A DNA stretch of 64,000 nt from Marisa cornuarietis (GCA_004794655.1 SMMW01000085.1:620001-684000), one strand, 5' to 3'. Positions 50,001 to 62,949 are shown, numbered from the stretch's first letter. Program-made: numbers and translations. Notes: generated by a model not told the origin, from the letters alone.

Positions 50001-51643
50001 GATGTAAGGGGGCAGAAAGACGTTACTTTGCCTGAACACATCACTGGAAAGTACCTGCATCTGGCTTTTTTTGAAGTTCCATTCAAAGGCAAATCATTAT
50101 GATATGAAAATAACAGCGATATCTTGTAAATCCTAGATTTTTAATTTTCGAGCTTTGTCTGGTCTTAAGGCTTATCAGAGGGCAAAGTTCATGTTAAATT
50201 TACGTAATGTGACCTTTTCATCGGTCATCGGCCGAACAGCGCATGTTGCCAGCGACAGGCTGAAGTCGCGGACCTTCATCTAAATGTAGGTCTATGGCTG
50301 TAGTAGAAACGTCGACGACTTCCTGAAAGTCTTGGCCGTCATTTGTTTTGTTTTGTTTAGGCAGGGACAGAGTGATTTCAACTGCCCTCCATGTTTGAAC
50401 CATTCTCTGGCCTAAACTTTCTTCTGGTGTTTTCTCGGTGATCGGCGGATCAGTTTATTCCTCCGTTTTACCAGCCTTCACCATCTCTTCACCATAACTC
50501 TAAAACTACGCCACTATACTTGACTTTTCTCTACCCTCACCCAAGCTGTCATTCTGTTGCGTTTCCACCCGTTCACTTCACTTATTTATCATCTAGAACA
50601 GATTATTTCAAAGCGGGCAATTAAAATGAGGGTGGACTGACACATTTGCACGTTAGCTGTACCTGACCAAACACACACGTCGGTCACACTCCACGTCAGC
50701 TAGCAAGCTGCTATTTTAAATGTTATACCTCGATACGAAAGGGATAATTATTGAACAATTAAACGGTTGATGCTACAATCCTGGGTGTAAACTGCCTGAC
50801 TGACAAAGTGTTTATATTATGGGCCTTGTCATGTTGGGCCCCACTAGATTGCTTTCTTCAGGGGTGCGTGCAGAGCGGCACATCAGTCACGATAATTTCG
50901 CCTATATCACTAAATTGTGTAAAAGGCTAAAAAGAGGACTGTCCAAGCCTGATGTCCAGCCTGCATTGGTGACTGTGTAGGAAACCGAATGAGTGGTTAG
51001 GTGGGGATAATGAAGGTCACTGTCTGGAGAAGAGTCACCCGATCAAGGACAAAGCACCGCTTCTGTACGGAATCCCTATAGAGAGCAACATGTCGACTCT
51101 ACTTCTTCAGCGAGTGTCCGCCATTGATCCGCTGGCATGGAAGTAGCCAGTATTTTCATCCTTGTCAGTGGGTTAGTGACTGTGTGTTACGTGCTTGCGA
51201 GACAGGCAGAAAAAGAAAGAGAAGATTGCTGTCTCCAAATCCGGATCTCTAGCAAGTCACGCTCCAAATATAGCCCAGGTCCCTTGATTTATAGTCACCA
51301 GCTGCAGTACCAGTCAGTCTGCACTCTTTGTTTCCCAGCTTCGCGGAGACTAGAGCCTAATCATGTCCAGACGTCAGTTAAGCTATTTTTGTCAGCGGTA
51401 CTAAGTAGCCGGTCAAGGTGAATTTTCATGAGTTCCAGCATCCCCGTCTGGTTTCACCCCCCCCCCACACACACTTTCGATTATAGGTTCTGCGAGACTG
51501 GGACGAACGGAAAGCATCCAGGACATATCTCCATCATCTGACAGCAACTGATATAAGTAAGTTGGGACCATCCCCTAGAAATTTAGCTCAGGCTCAATTC
51601 AGAATATTTAGTGCTGTTGTTGCTACAGCTCTCCAGCACCGAT
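44008..51643. other. Intergenic DNA with simple and purine-rich stretches
   Basis: No supported gene. Contents seen: a strongly purine-rich block at 44500-44840, another at 47210-47300, a GA run at 47779-47794, and an (AAAT)n run at 48851-48875. Long open frames (46525-47100, minus, 191 codons; 46372-46659, plus) show no recognisable domain. Confidence 0.5.
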
Positions 51644-51656
51644 TTGGACAGTCTTG

Positions 51657-51841
51657 GGGAGGAAATTGGTGTTTTACGCCGAGCCAGCAACTAAGGCTAT
51701 GTCACGGCAAAGCAGCCAGCCCTGTAAACAGATGCCACATGTAGAGAAAGGACAAAGTGCCCGAGACGAGAACTGAACCCAGGACAGCCAACCCTCACTG
51801 TAGTGGCGACAGGCGCTAACCGTTGCACCAACGGGCCGTCC
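51657..51841 (-). mobile_element. tRNA-derived SINE, family 1, with perfect 13-bp target duplication
   Basis: On the minus strand the head reads GGCCCGTTGGTGCAACGGTT then AGCGCC (A box), followed by the B-box-like GGGTTCAGTTCTCG. The central part runs CTGCTTTGCCGTGACATAGC, CTTAGTTGCTGGCTCGGCG and TAAAACACC. The flanks carry the identical 13-mer TTGGACAGTCTTG at 51644-51656 and 51842-51854. The GGCGTAAAAC core resembles the conserved central domain of mollusc/metazoan SINE superfamilies. An RNA polymerase III origin follows from the A and B boxes. Confidence 0.9.
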
Positions 51842-52117
51842 TTGGACAGTCTTGAAAGATCAAGAAGGACACATTGATCTTTAGATTTCACCTTGTTTGT
51901 ACACAAATAAAAATAAAATAAAAAAATGTCTGCACTTATTCTTTAAGAGCGCTGTGGTTAAGAAGAGCCACGGCACGTAGACTCGGTCACTTCATGAGGA
52001 GGAGATGGAGGGCTCTCCTGAAAGTCAAAAAGAGGAAGAGGCCAGTGAATTTCCCTTTTGACCCATTGCTGTCACACAAATGCTGTCCACATTTTTTTCC
52101 AAACTATATGGAGCATA

Positions 52118-52410
52118 AGTCTTTTGTATAAGTATTGTTTGCATGAGGGATAAGTTTCCTGTATCAGTATTTTGTATGAGGGTTAAGTCTCCTGTATCAG
52201 TATTGTTTGTACAAGGGATGTCTTCTGTATCGACATTAATTGTATGAAGGCGAAGTCTCCTGTATCAGTATTGTTGGTATGAGAGGTATCTTCTGTGTTA
52301 GTATTGTTTGTATAAGGGATAGGTATCTTGTATCAGCATTATTTGTATAAAGGATAAGTCTCCTGTGTCAGTATTATGTAAGGGCTAAATCTCCTATATC
52401 AGTATTGTTT
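52118..52410. repeat. Diverged tandem repeat, about 36-bp unit, about 8 copies
   Basis: Consensus-like unit: TCTCCTGTATCAGTATTGTT followed by TGTATGAGGGATAAG. Copies differ by substitutions and short deletions, so the array is old. Confidence 0.85.
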
Positions 52411-53084
52411 TTTTCACTCATGCTTGTCTATAGGGGCATGCAAGTGTGTTTCAGCGTGCGAGTATTTGAATAAGCTTGTCATGATTTATTTCTGATGATC
52501 TCTTTTTAACACTTGACAAATATCGTTCCTTTGTCACATACACTGTAACAACATATGGAAAGTATAATTATTTTTCCAGAGTCCTTCTAAATCTCGAATG
52601 TGGAACGATTATTGTAAAGGCGCACTGTCTTGCTGCAATAGAAGTGGTCTGAAGCCACACATCAGCAAGACAGATATTTAAAGGCTTCCACGACAATGCC
52701 AGACAGCAGCCAGCTTGCTGACAGGCCAAAGAAGAGAAAGAAGTAATGAAATAAAGAAAAAAAACCGAATACTAGACAGAAGGGAAGGAAAGAAGAGAGA
52801 AAGGATCTTTATCACATGTTCGGTAGGCAGAAACATAAAAGTGACATTGAGGGACAGGGTCTTTACGAAGCATATGATTGCCGCCAATCAGCCGATAAGG
52901 GACTGGCTGCAGTGGCTGCCTCTAAGTTTGTAAGTGGCTCGTCAGCAGAGCAAGACGATGTCACTGACGTCGCGTGCCAGCCCCGCCAAGTCTCGGCTGA
53001 GTGGTCTTTCAGGTTCTGGAGCAGCTCACGTAAACATAGCACTCGCACACTAGCATGCATGCCAGTCTCTGTCTCCCCTCTCTC

Positions 53085-53122
53085 TCTCTCTCTAGCACGC
53101 ACGCACGCACGCACGCACGCAC
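53085..53122. repeat. (TC)n then (ACGC)n simple repeat
   Basis: CT-rich run followed by ACGCACGC units. Confidence 0.9.
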
Positions 53123-53307
53123 AAACCCTCACTCCTCTACTGATGTCACTTGCATGTACATTCGTCAACAAAAATATTCATTCCCATCCTTATCTGGGAC
53201 AGTCTATAGCATTCTGCTTGGATTGTGTCTTCAGTGCTTTTCTCATTTTCCCAAGCACTGACATGAAAACAGACAATCTGCCAGACTCAGAAACATAAAA
53301 AACACAA

Positions 53308-53312
53308 TTTTT

Positions 53313-53348
<36 letters not shown>

Positions 53349-53352
53349 TCAG
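53308..53352. repeat. (CTTT)n tetranucleotide repeat
   Basis: About 11 units of TTTC. Confidence 0.95.
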
Positions 53353-53975
53353 CAGCAAATCATCTGGATCGTCCTCTAAATTTTAGCATGTCAGTGATAA
53401 AAGGTCTTTTATCTTTGTTTTCTTCCTAAAGTTTAAACATTATGCCCGGTCGACCCACAGGCTGCTTGCAGACGCAAACTTTCTTGATATTAAGGACCGT
53501 GATTGTGCGCTAGGGACTCGTCTGCTTGACAAACCAGTCTCTCCGTCCCAGAGCACCTGCTGGCAAGTGAGGGAAATGAGTCTAAGTGAATAGCACGGGG
53601 ACATGAGAATGGGCGTTAATGTCGGGAAGCTGAATAAGCAATACGTATCCTCAAGGGAACGGAGAGAGAATGAAAATAATAGAAAGTTTATCGAGAAGAA
53701 CCACTCGGACCATCAGATTCTTTTTCAGCGGGAAAGTCGATACCACTGTGGAGATCCGCGTGGTCCAAAATATACTTCGATACCTCACTCGAACTTGTTT
53801 TTCGCCAAAAATTGATGGGCCTGTAGGCCCTTGGACAAAATCAATTATGAGGTAATTTTTATATTTGTCCGTTCGTCCATCTGTTCATTACCTGTTCATT
53901 TGTTTGTGTATCGTCTCATTCCTGTTTGGTCTATAGGGGTAGATTTTTACTTTAAAGCTTCGGTTATTAATAATC

Positions 53976-54173
53976 CTTATTGTTGTACGTTCTGAATTAG
54001 ACCACATTCCCATTATTGTACGTTCTGAATTAGACCACATTCCCATTCTTGTATGTTCTCAATTAGACCACATCCCATTATTGTACGTTCTGAATTAGAC
54101 CACATCCCATTATTGCACGTTCTCAATTAGACCACATTCTCATTATTGTACGTTCTCAATTAGAATATATCCC
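53976..54173. repeat. Tandem repeat, about 34-bp unit, about 6 copies
   Basis: Unit: CATTATTGTACGTTCTGAAT followed by TAGACCACATCC. Copies vary between GAATTAG and CAATTAG and differ in length by a base or two. Confidence 0.92.
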
Positions 54174-54989
54174 TTTAACAGCAAAGTTTACTTCTGAGGT
54201 AGGAAAGGTTTCTTTGATTAGGGAAATTCGAGTTAAAAGTGACTAGGCAGTGGCAGCTGTCGACTAGCAGTGACTGAGGTTTATGATTAGAGAATAGTCA
54301 TCTTATCAAACACGTTTTAAACACGTTTGCTGTCCTGGAAAACAGCTTTACAACATTGGCTTTTCACTAGCCGACTAGTCAAAGATTTAAACCGTATCAA
54401 ACGCATAGCTCATACCCTCCTGTGGCGGTCTTTATCTTCTGCATTCCTGTGGTAGTAACTCGCCTCTACATTTGTGCAGAATCCCTTTTTTCTGTAAATC
54501 AAATAATGTTTCAAATCCGACTCCAATCAAGTAAAATAACAGATTGCATTGTTTATAGCCTAGCTGTTTTTAATCAGTCAAAATAATTTTTCTTTCTTCT
54601 TTATTCATCTGCACCCAATTAAACCAGCTAACGAATTTTAAAAAGTCATCTTTTTCCAATTAACTATCGATACCTGTCAGCCATAGTGTGGACTTTAATA
54701 ATGGTTCTTATTTCTGTCGGCATGCGCTTCAAAGTGCAGGGCAAGATGCGGCATCTGTCAGCTGTGATTGGTTTATTTTAGTCTCGCTGCTGGTTGGGGG
54801 AGGTGCTAATATTGTATGATTATATTTCATAAATATGCTCTTTAAACAAACACAGGCGCCAGACAAAGGTATGTGAGGCATGTGAGCACTCACTGCTCTA
54901 TTCCCCCTTCCCCCCACACACACCCACCGACCGTTGAATAAAACTATCGACAGCCAACTCAGTAAACAAGGGTCCCATTCAGAGAGAGA

Positions 54990-55085
54990 GAGAGAGAGAG
55001 AGAGATTTCGGAGCCCAGATACGAACCCAGGACACCCAATTCTCACTGTCGTGGTGACAGGCACTTTAGCGCCACCAACCGCCCC
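54990..55085 (-). mobile_element. SINE family 1, head-only fragment
   Basis: Minus strand: GGTTGGTGGCGCTAAAGTGCC, then GGGTGTCCTGGGTTCGTATC (B box) and a broken end at a GA repeat. Matches the head of the copy at 51657-51841. Confidence 0.65.
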
Positions 55086-57105
55086 ACTAAGAGAGGTGAG
55101 AGATGAAACATGAAGAGATCTGGACCCGTTAGGACGAGAAGTGTCACAGTTAGAAAGCTAAGGCCTCACACACATGGTAGAGCCGAGATCTGACACATTA
55201 AGATAGAAGACGAGAACCAGAGAGATGGCACCTTTCAAGCCGGCACTAGAAAAGAATAACACTCCTCTATATCATCCTAGTAAAGAGATTCAAGATTCAG
55301 CTCTAAACGTATCTCCCTTTAAGCAATAAAGGTTGACACGCCCACCCTATAGAGGGTTAACAAGCTCAATTCTGTGGAGTGAGGGAAGACGCCCACTCTG
55401 TTGTGAGGTGAGGGAAGATGCCGACTCTGTTGTGGGGTGATGGCTGATACACCCACTCTGTTGCGGGCTGCTACATCTCTGGTGGCAGTATAGGGGTGGG
55501 GAGGTAACTGCGTTGGCCACCAACACCCGCTTGATTCTTTGTGGCTCGTCGACTGGAGGCTGTGGTGGAGTTAGGAGACAATGGAGATGACTGGAGCCAG
55601 GAGGCGAACGAAGACTACAATGCACGCAGTCTACAAGCGACGACGAAGCAATGAGACACTGTGGTTCTCACAATAGACCAGAATTTAGGCTAATGGCTTA
55701 CTTTCCTCCTCCTTGCCGTCATTGTCACACGACATCGATTTTGTTAAGCTAGGGAAGTCGGTTGCCGTGATTTAGGTTTGGAATTACAGAGAAATCAGAA
55801 AAGTTGGTATAAAATTGCACAGAACAGAATTTATACACTTGTTTGTTGCAAAGATGAGAAAGGGCGATATCACAAGAGCAATAACAATAATCAGTTTTTG
55901 ATGTTGTGCTACCTGCGTGTGTGTTTCACATAACGGCAATGCGAGAGCAAATGACAAAGCTGGCTATTAAGAGCCAGTTTTTAATTTATTTGATGTCCAG
56001 AGGCTGTGTGCGATACCCTGTCAGACAAACGACTGTCAGTAGCAGCACCGATTCAGCGGAACCACACAACCTGACCATGTGCGTTTACACAATAAGGACT
56101 CATACTGATAATACGTCAACGCCAGTTGGATATTTTTTCTCTGCACAGACCCAGGTCTTCGTCACAGAACCAGAAGCGCCAGAGACAAAGGACCTTCGTT
56201 ACTCGGTTCAATTTCGCCGACCGACAGTGCGACACCCTCTCCGGTGCGCTAGTAGGTTGGGTTGGAAGAGCGTGGGGAGCGCTGTGATTTACGTATCTCG
56301 ACCCCACCATCCCCCTGACCAGCTGTCGCAGCCTCGCTCAGAAGCAGTCAGTCAAATGCTAGCCATGCCGACTCGACAGGTTGCTCCGGTCCAACAAAAG
56401 CAGCACGCCAACAATTCCGGCGATAAAGTCTTTTGCTTCACGTCAATGTCAAAACACTTCGAAATAGCAGCACGACTAACAAACAATAAAGGTCTTACGG
56501 ATTATGTAGATGTATTGTGTTGTTAAGATGCCGTGTCATTTTGCAAGCTGATGATTCATTTCTGTCCGACAAAACCGTTTCTCGTGTTGCAGAACTTGCA
56601 CATTCTGCGGGTAAATATTACTTCCGCTTAATCACCCTGAAAATAGAACAATTAGGAAACAGTCTTGAGTTATTTAGAACTCGAGTAGGGTATGTTTCAC
56701 GACTTGTCTCATTAATTCACCGTTATTTTTATTCGTGCAATGGAAATACCTTAAGCAGGTAATGTACAATCGATAGAAAAACCATACAGATGATGCGGCG
56801 CCAAGCTTAGTCAGCCTCTTGTCTCCGGAGGCGGGAATAACCTCCATTGTGCAGATCTCCCCCACGTCCTGCTCTCTAAACCTGGTCCCAACACTATCCA
56901 GAGTGTTGGGGTAGATTTACTTCGCTCAACAAATTTCTTGACAGGGTAATCTTCTGACTAGAGATAGACATGTATTTCTGCACTCAAGCAGTGACAGGTC
57001 GGTAAAGATCAGCTGAGTCCCGATCCTATTTGCAGTATGTCAGACGAAATCGCGTTGAGACCGAGGATAATTTACAAGCACTGTATATTTCCATGTCTTG
57101 GGTTG

Positions 57106-57107
<2 letters not shown>
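55086..57107. other. Intergenic DNA with one long unexplained open frame
   Basis: No supported gene. A + strand frame at 55906-56526 is open for 206 codons. I recognise no domain, and its start lacks flanking exon signals. A weak direct repeat, GTGAGGGAAGA(C/T)GCC, occurs near 55380-55430. Confidence 0.4.

Positions 57108-57197
<90 letters not shown>
57108..57197. repeat. (CA)n microsatellite, 90 bp
   Basis: The longest perfect dinucleotide run in the window. Confidence 0.98.
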
Positions 57198-57199
<2 letters not shown>

Positions 57200-58759
57200 G
57201 CAAATCAAGGTTAAATTGTTTATTCCTTCTGCCATCAGCATTTTAGAAAAAACCTGTGTGGGAGTTAAGAAGGTTACAGAATTCCTACATCCTTTATGAT
57301 CACCATCATTGCATCTGTATCCATAAAACCATAAACAAATCAGCATTAGAGCGGCCTTTCCTCTAAATAATTTGAGCATATTTTTTAGGTCATAAAAAAC
57401 AAAGCACCCAACTTTTCAGTTATCATATTTTTATAAGAAACTAAATTTTGGATGTTAATGAACATAAGTATAAAACATCTTTTTCTCACTTCTTCTTGCA
57501 GTAGAGACTAAAGTAAAATGTTCCTCATTTTTTATTTTATCATCACAACAGTATGGATACCTAACTTATTAGGTTGGCACAAGACTGACAAGAATAGTAG
57601 AAAGAGAGAGCGTGGGCGAGAGGGACTGACAGGAAAAGACGACCCATGACCTGAAGGATGCATTTCTGAAAAGTGGAAGCAAATTTCCTTCCTTATCTAA
57701 TGGCCTCTATGTATCTTTGAAAGAGTGTGCTCATCAGTGAGAAAAATCGTAACTTCAGCGAAGAAATTGAGCGTCGATATAATAGACGACGAAGTCTTGG
57801 GTCTGAAAGGAATGTTCACAGTGATTGGATGTCCAATGATGTCCTTCACGGCGCTCAGTGTTGTAAGATATTGCTGGAGCCAGGCCAAGAGGATGGTCTC
57901 TACATATTAGCAGTGTCTCATTGTCACAGTAAAAACAAACTGGTTCACAGAACAATCTGGGTGTTTTACTGGTTCGTGTTCCTGCACACCGTCCGTACGA
58001 AATCTTCACAGCATCAGTTTATCCCTCAGCAGGAAAGCGTAAGAAAAAAAAATGCACAGCCACGTTCATCTCTTGAACATGCAATATATTTCAAGCCCAG
58101 ACCGCTCTGCTTGACAGCAAAGAAAGGACGAATCGATTGCAAAACCACAACATCTCCAGGATTCCATCAAGACGGTTTCGCCGAGGAAGCTCCACAACAC
58201 TTGTTCTTTCTATCACGATGGTGCTTCTTATGACCTGAACTTAGTCTCATCAGAAGTGAAGAAAAAGATGTATGACTGTGATATTTATTTTGGAACAATA
58301 AAGACGAATGTCTTCTGTTATTTGTGTTTTGGAAAGAACTACTACAAATAGAAACAAAGACGAAGAATTTTTATGTTGTTAGCGTCAGTACTGAAGTACC
58401 AGAAGTATGTACTTGACGAAAACATGGATACTAGTCAAATGCAAGACAGGAAAAAAAAAATAGGCAATGAACATTACAGAAAATAAAGTAAGCAAAACGG
58501 CTGACTGACCGAATTTTCTAAGACAGTGAACGATAGTGCAGAAGAGGAGAAAGAACGAAGATGTGTGCGTCACACCTTTATACTTTGCCCATCAATCTGG
58601 AAAAAGTTTCCTGCTTATGGGTAAAATTATGTTTAAGAGAAAGCTTTAGTTCTTTATTGGCTTTTATACTAGTGTAGCAATTTCACCGAGTACGTTGCAG
58701 ACTAAAAGAGAAAAATACTTTGCTTTTGGTTAGAGCTTCTATCACTTATAAGGAAAGAA
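57198..58759. other. Intergenic DNA, nothing firmly recognised
   Basis: Open frames overlap on both strands at 57697-58233; no known domain seen. Confidence 0.45.
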
Positions 58760-58870
58760 ATGTCATTGAAAGTACTGTATTTCGAAGAAAATATACTTTT
58801 CTATCATATTTCGTCTGCTGACTACCCACACACGCATGAATGTATGCTTACAATCCCACATATGGACACA

Positions 58871-58901
<31 letters not shown>

Positions 58902-58930
58902 GCACGCGCATACACACACCCCCACACACA
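58760..58930 (-). repeat. Dispersed repeat copy 2 with (CA)n(CG)n tract
   Basis: Reverse complement of the non-simple parts of 41290-41445: GATTGTAAGCATACATTCAT and AGTCAGCAGACGAAATATGA. The attached simple repeat is CA (58864-58887), then CG (58888-58903), then CA-rich. Confidence 0.8.
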
Positions 58931-59928
58931 GCGCGGTAACTGTGTTTGCAGATATCGAAATAAGAACACTAACTCAGCCCAAAAGAATTAACTCCCTTTA
59001 CGTGTTCGAGATAATTGCAATTTCATTCTGCTCAAAGCATAAACTAACTCTATTTTTAGCTAACCCATTTATCCATTCTGCGTCATTCTTATGTTCTCTT
59101 TATTTTTTAAACCCCCAACGACCAAGCAGATAGGGAGCAGATTTCTCTGTGCGCCTATTGCACGAATCTCTCAAACAGCATGCCTAAAACATCGCCTTCT
59201 CCCTAATGGAAGTTCTGGCAGCCGCATGTGGGACGCGAATCTGCAAGCAGCACGACCTGCTGTTTCTGTCTGTCTCCAGAGGTAGTTCTGCAGAGTATTC
59301 ACCAGTCCTGCGGAAACTGGTTCAGAGGCTTCTCATCACACCAAGGGGGTCGGGAAGTGGGACGGGGGGCGAGGGGGGGGGGCTGGTGACCACACCGTCG
59401 GGCTTTTTATCAGACGAGACACGTTACCTCCGTTTGTTTGACGGCGTGTGTGGTTTATTCAAACAGAGGAATCGCCAGAAGCCGGAAGGGTCGTGTGGCT
59501 GCAACTTCATTGAGGTGCGGCTTACAAATTGCAGTGACACCATTTTGAAAGAAATATTAAATATGAAGCAGAGGAATTATTTTTTTTTTACCTCTTCTTA
59601 AACAATAAAATGCACTTGTTTTATTTATTTTATTTTGTAACTGTCAACAGGACAATGACATCTATAATTTTCAATGAATATTCATCGGTAAAATAAGATC
59701 TTAAGTAAACATTTTACGTATTTTAACATATAGATATGCTAACATCGCAGTCTTCACTTTCATGTTCACTTAATGCTTCGTTATAGATTTGTCATAAATG
59801 CAGCATAGCTGGAGTGGTTGTTTTATTGTGGACGCGAAGATTCTGGAGTCATTTTTTTCTTTAGCGGTTCGGATCCTGCTATACTACCATAGCGCTGGAA
59901 AGAAGAGTTTTTCGAAATCCAGCTGTGG

Positions 59929-60200
59929 TGGTCATGTGTGGTGGTCTGTGTGGTGGTCTGTGTGGTGGTCTGTGTGCTGGTCTGTATGGTGGTATGTGTG
60001 GTGGTCTGTGCGGTGGTCTGTGCGGTGGTCTGCGTGGTGGTCTGTGTGGTGGTCTGTGTGGTGGTCTGTGTCTGTGCGGTGGTCTGTATGGTGGTCTGTG
60101 TGGTGGTCTGTGTGGTGGTCTGTGTCTGTGCGGTGGTCTGTATGGTGGTCTGTGTGGTGGTCTGTATGGCGATCTTTGTGGTTGTCTGTGTGGTGATCTG
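59929..60200. repeat. Minisatellite of a 12-bp unit (TGGTGGTCTGTG)
   Basis: About 22 units, some extended by TCTGTG (giving TCTGTGTCTGTGCGG). Because 12 is a multiple of three, all frames stay open, making false repeat proteins on both strands (for example Asp-His-His-Thr on the minus strand). Confidence 0.93.
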
Positions 60201-62949
60201 TCTCCAAGCCGGATACTCTTCTGAGTGCTAGGTGGGAAGACCGGAAGGTGGAGTGAGGACTGTTCACAATTAGAGATTGAATATGAGTGTTGTGTCCATC
60301 AGAGAGGCTGGCGAACTTGCTACGCTCCTGCAATGAAGGAAAACTGATATTATTATTACTTCTACATGATGGCGTAATTGTGTAATTGCATTACGATTAC
60401 ACTCACTGTTTATTTTTCAGTTTGTTGACGCAGTAAATATTCTGATGCCGTTTCCATTGTATTAACGCGAGTTACGGTGAGTTGTCTAATATCAGCATTA
60501 TTCACCCAGTTCACGTACCATATTAACAAGTATGCCATTTTTGTCATAATTTCTTATGCCATATCCGGTTAGGGTCGGCAGTCCCCGTCTAGCTGGCTGG
60601 CAGCTCAGTGGTATCGCCTATAAATATTTATTAATCTGAAACAGAAAACACGAGACACGAATGAGATCTTAGCTGTAAACAGTTTTGTGTTATTATAGTA
60701 ATATTGAAAACCTTTATAATATTTCTCTTCTCGTATTTTGACTGTAAGCCTGCCTGGCTGTGTGGAGCGTTTCTTTAATTAAGAAACTGCAGGTTTTCAT
60801 CGTCTTTTGTATGATTTCTTCTGATGACAGTCGTTCTGGTTAAGCCTAGTCACGATTATATATATATATACACCCAAGACGCCTTCGGTAGGGTCTAGTC
60901 CAAGACTAATAAACACCATGTGACGGAACATGACTGGGGAATGAAGGACACAGAGGGTGACAACATCGCTATGAACTGAAAGGTCGTAAGGTCAGCCACG
61001 ATGACGTGAGGTGGAAATTATGGTTTATACCGCTGGTATCAAAGCTGTGCTTGCAGGGATTCCTTCTCCTTGAATTCGCCGTGGACTCGAACTGCGCTGC
61101 TGTCAAGATTTATGGAGTAACCAGCGCCCAGCGCACTCGATACACACATATGGCCTGGTCAAGGAATCAACGAAAATGTCTGTGGCCGTGTAGGACACCA
61201 TGGGAGCTACTTCCATAAAAAATTTACAAAGTTGGCGGTGTAGAAGTCGTCTTGTAGACATCCCCTCAATACTCGAGGGCCAAGAGTTCCTGTAAATCTA
61301 ACAGTTCTGGTCTGTCTCGCAGGCTGATCCTCTTCTGGGTACTAAAGCTGGCTGGAGATATAAAGCGGTCTGAGCAAGTCTGCATGTCAACATAAAGTAG
61401 GCTTGAAAGGAAAGTAATGAACTAACACTTACAAGCCTCCCACAAGCGAGGAGAACAATATTACACGCATATACTACCACACAAGTATTTTGCAGTTAGG
61501 AAAAAATTAGAAAGTGGCTTCATATTTTCCAGTTTGAAAGATCTACTCTTCCTTGTGTAACTAGGGCAGGATTTTTTTTTGTCGGGCAAGATATGCTTGT
61601 AGTTTAACAGCTTAATATTAATACTGTTGATAGGTGTGTAGAGTCTTTTTCGTTGCCAGATGCGGAGCGAATAGGTTCACCACCAGGTTCCCCACCTACA
61701 GCCTTTTCAAACTTGAATTGTGACACACGGACTTAATAAGTCATGTTGATTCGGCACACGTCGCTTGCTGAAGGACCAGGACTCCGCCTCCGCCTCCCCC
61801 CACCCCTGAAAAGACATTGCACAAGAGAAACTGCAGAAATCCTGTCCAAACTGCTTCACATTGTTTTGAAAGATAGACTTGACTCGACTGAAACAATTAA
61901 TGGACACACATACACTTCTCAGGGTGAGAACGAGTGTATGCAGACCACACTATACTTCTCTCTCTCCCTCCAAGTCACCCCTCTCTCTCCATCTTCCTCA
62001 ATTTCTCTCTCTCTCTCTATATATATATATAATAAATGTTTATATACAGTGATAGATATAAATGCATATAGCCTACTTATTTAATAAACTGTACAAAATA
62101 TCTATGTTAAGCATATTGTATTATTTAATAACAGATTTAAACAACGTAAGTAGAAGAAATAGTTATAATAATATGTATGGCATGTAAAAGTGACAGTCTC
62201 AGACGTTTATGGAGTCAGGACAGTGAAACAGTTATAATTATATTTATGACATGCAAAAGTGACAATCTCAGAGGTTAGTGGAGCAAAGACAGTGAATTGC
62301 CAGTGATTGACGATGTCTAGAGCATGGCTGTACCCTCATCCTCCGCCGCATTGAATCGTCCCTGACACCGCAGGTTGCCAGGTTGAATATATATATATAT
62401 ATACTAATCCTTCTTTAATATCTAGTATAAAGTTCTTCGTCTTTAAATGCTATTAGTGAGTAAAGCAGTTTTCAGTACTACGAATTTTCTGAGGTAATAT
62501 AGACCAGGATATAAAAAGAAGACTGTTTAAATTACGTATGTCAAAATAAACACGAACTGCTGGGGGGAACCGTAGTAAAAAGTTGTTTGGAGTACGACAC
62601 ACGAGCCCACGAGCCGTTAACACCCGTTCCACTTAGCCAGGTCGAGTCCGCCATACCTCTCTTGCACTAATCAGTGTTACAGCGATGCTGACGCATATAC
62701 TCCCTGCATTACACGTCCTCCTGTCGACTTAGACGACATAGTCTCTCGTTAACCAGGCTGATAGACACCCCTATAAGAGGGGGTAACAGCGAGAGCAGGT
62801 TGCCACACGCCGAAGAAAGGTGAGACTGCAGATATGATTTGTTAAAGTAGACGATTCCATTATCAGAATTTTCATCATCTAGTTTAATAGACGTTCCAGA
62901 CGGATACGTTAGTGGCAGGAAGCCAGGATGAGTGTCAGACATTATCCGA
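60201..62949. other. Intergenic DNA, nothing recognised
   Basis: AT-rich with short AT runs at about 60859-60870, 62018-62032 and 62387-62402. No gene or larger repeat recognised. Confidence 0.5.

Noticed and set aside
52118..54173. Tandem arrays as a CRISPR-like array
   Set aside because: Repeats are directly adjacent and diverged, without unique spacers, and the DNA is eukaryotic.
55906..56526. 206-codon + strand ORF
   Set aside because: Longest frame in the right part not explained by a repeat, but no domain, signal peptide or homology recognised; not called as a gene.
59798..60333. Repeat-rich ORFs on both strands (Trp/Gly/Val-rich and Asp-His-His-Thr)
   Set aside because: Produced by a 12-bp minisatellite that keeps all frames open.
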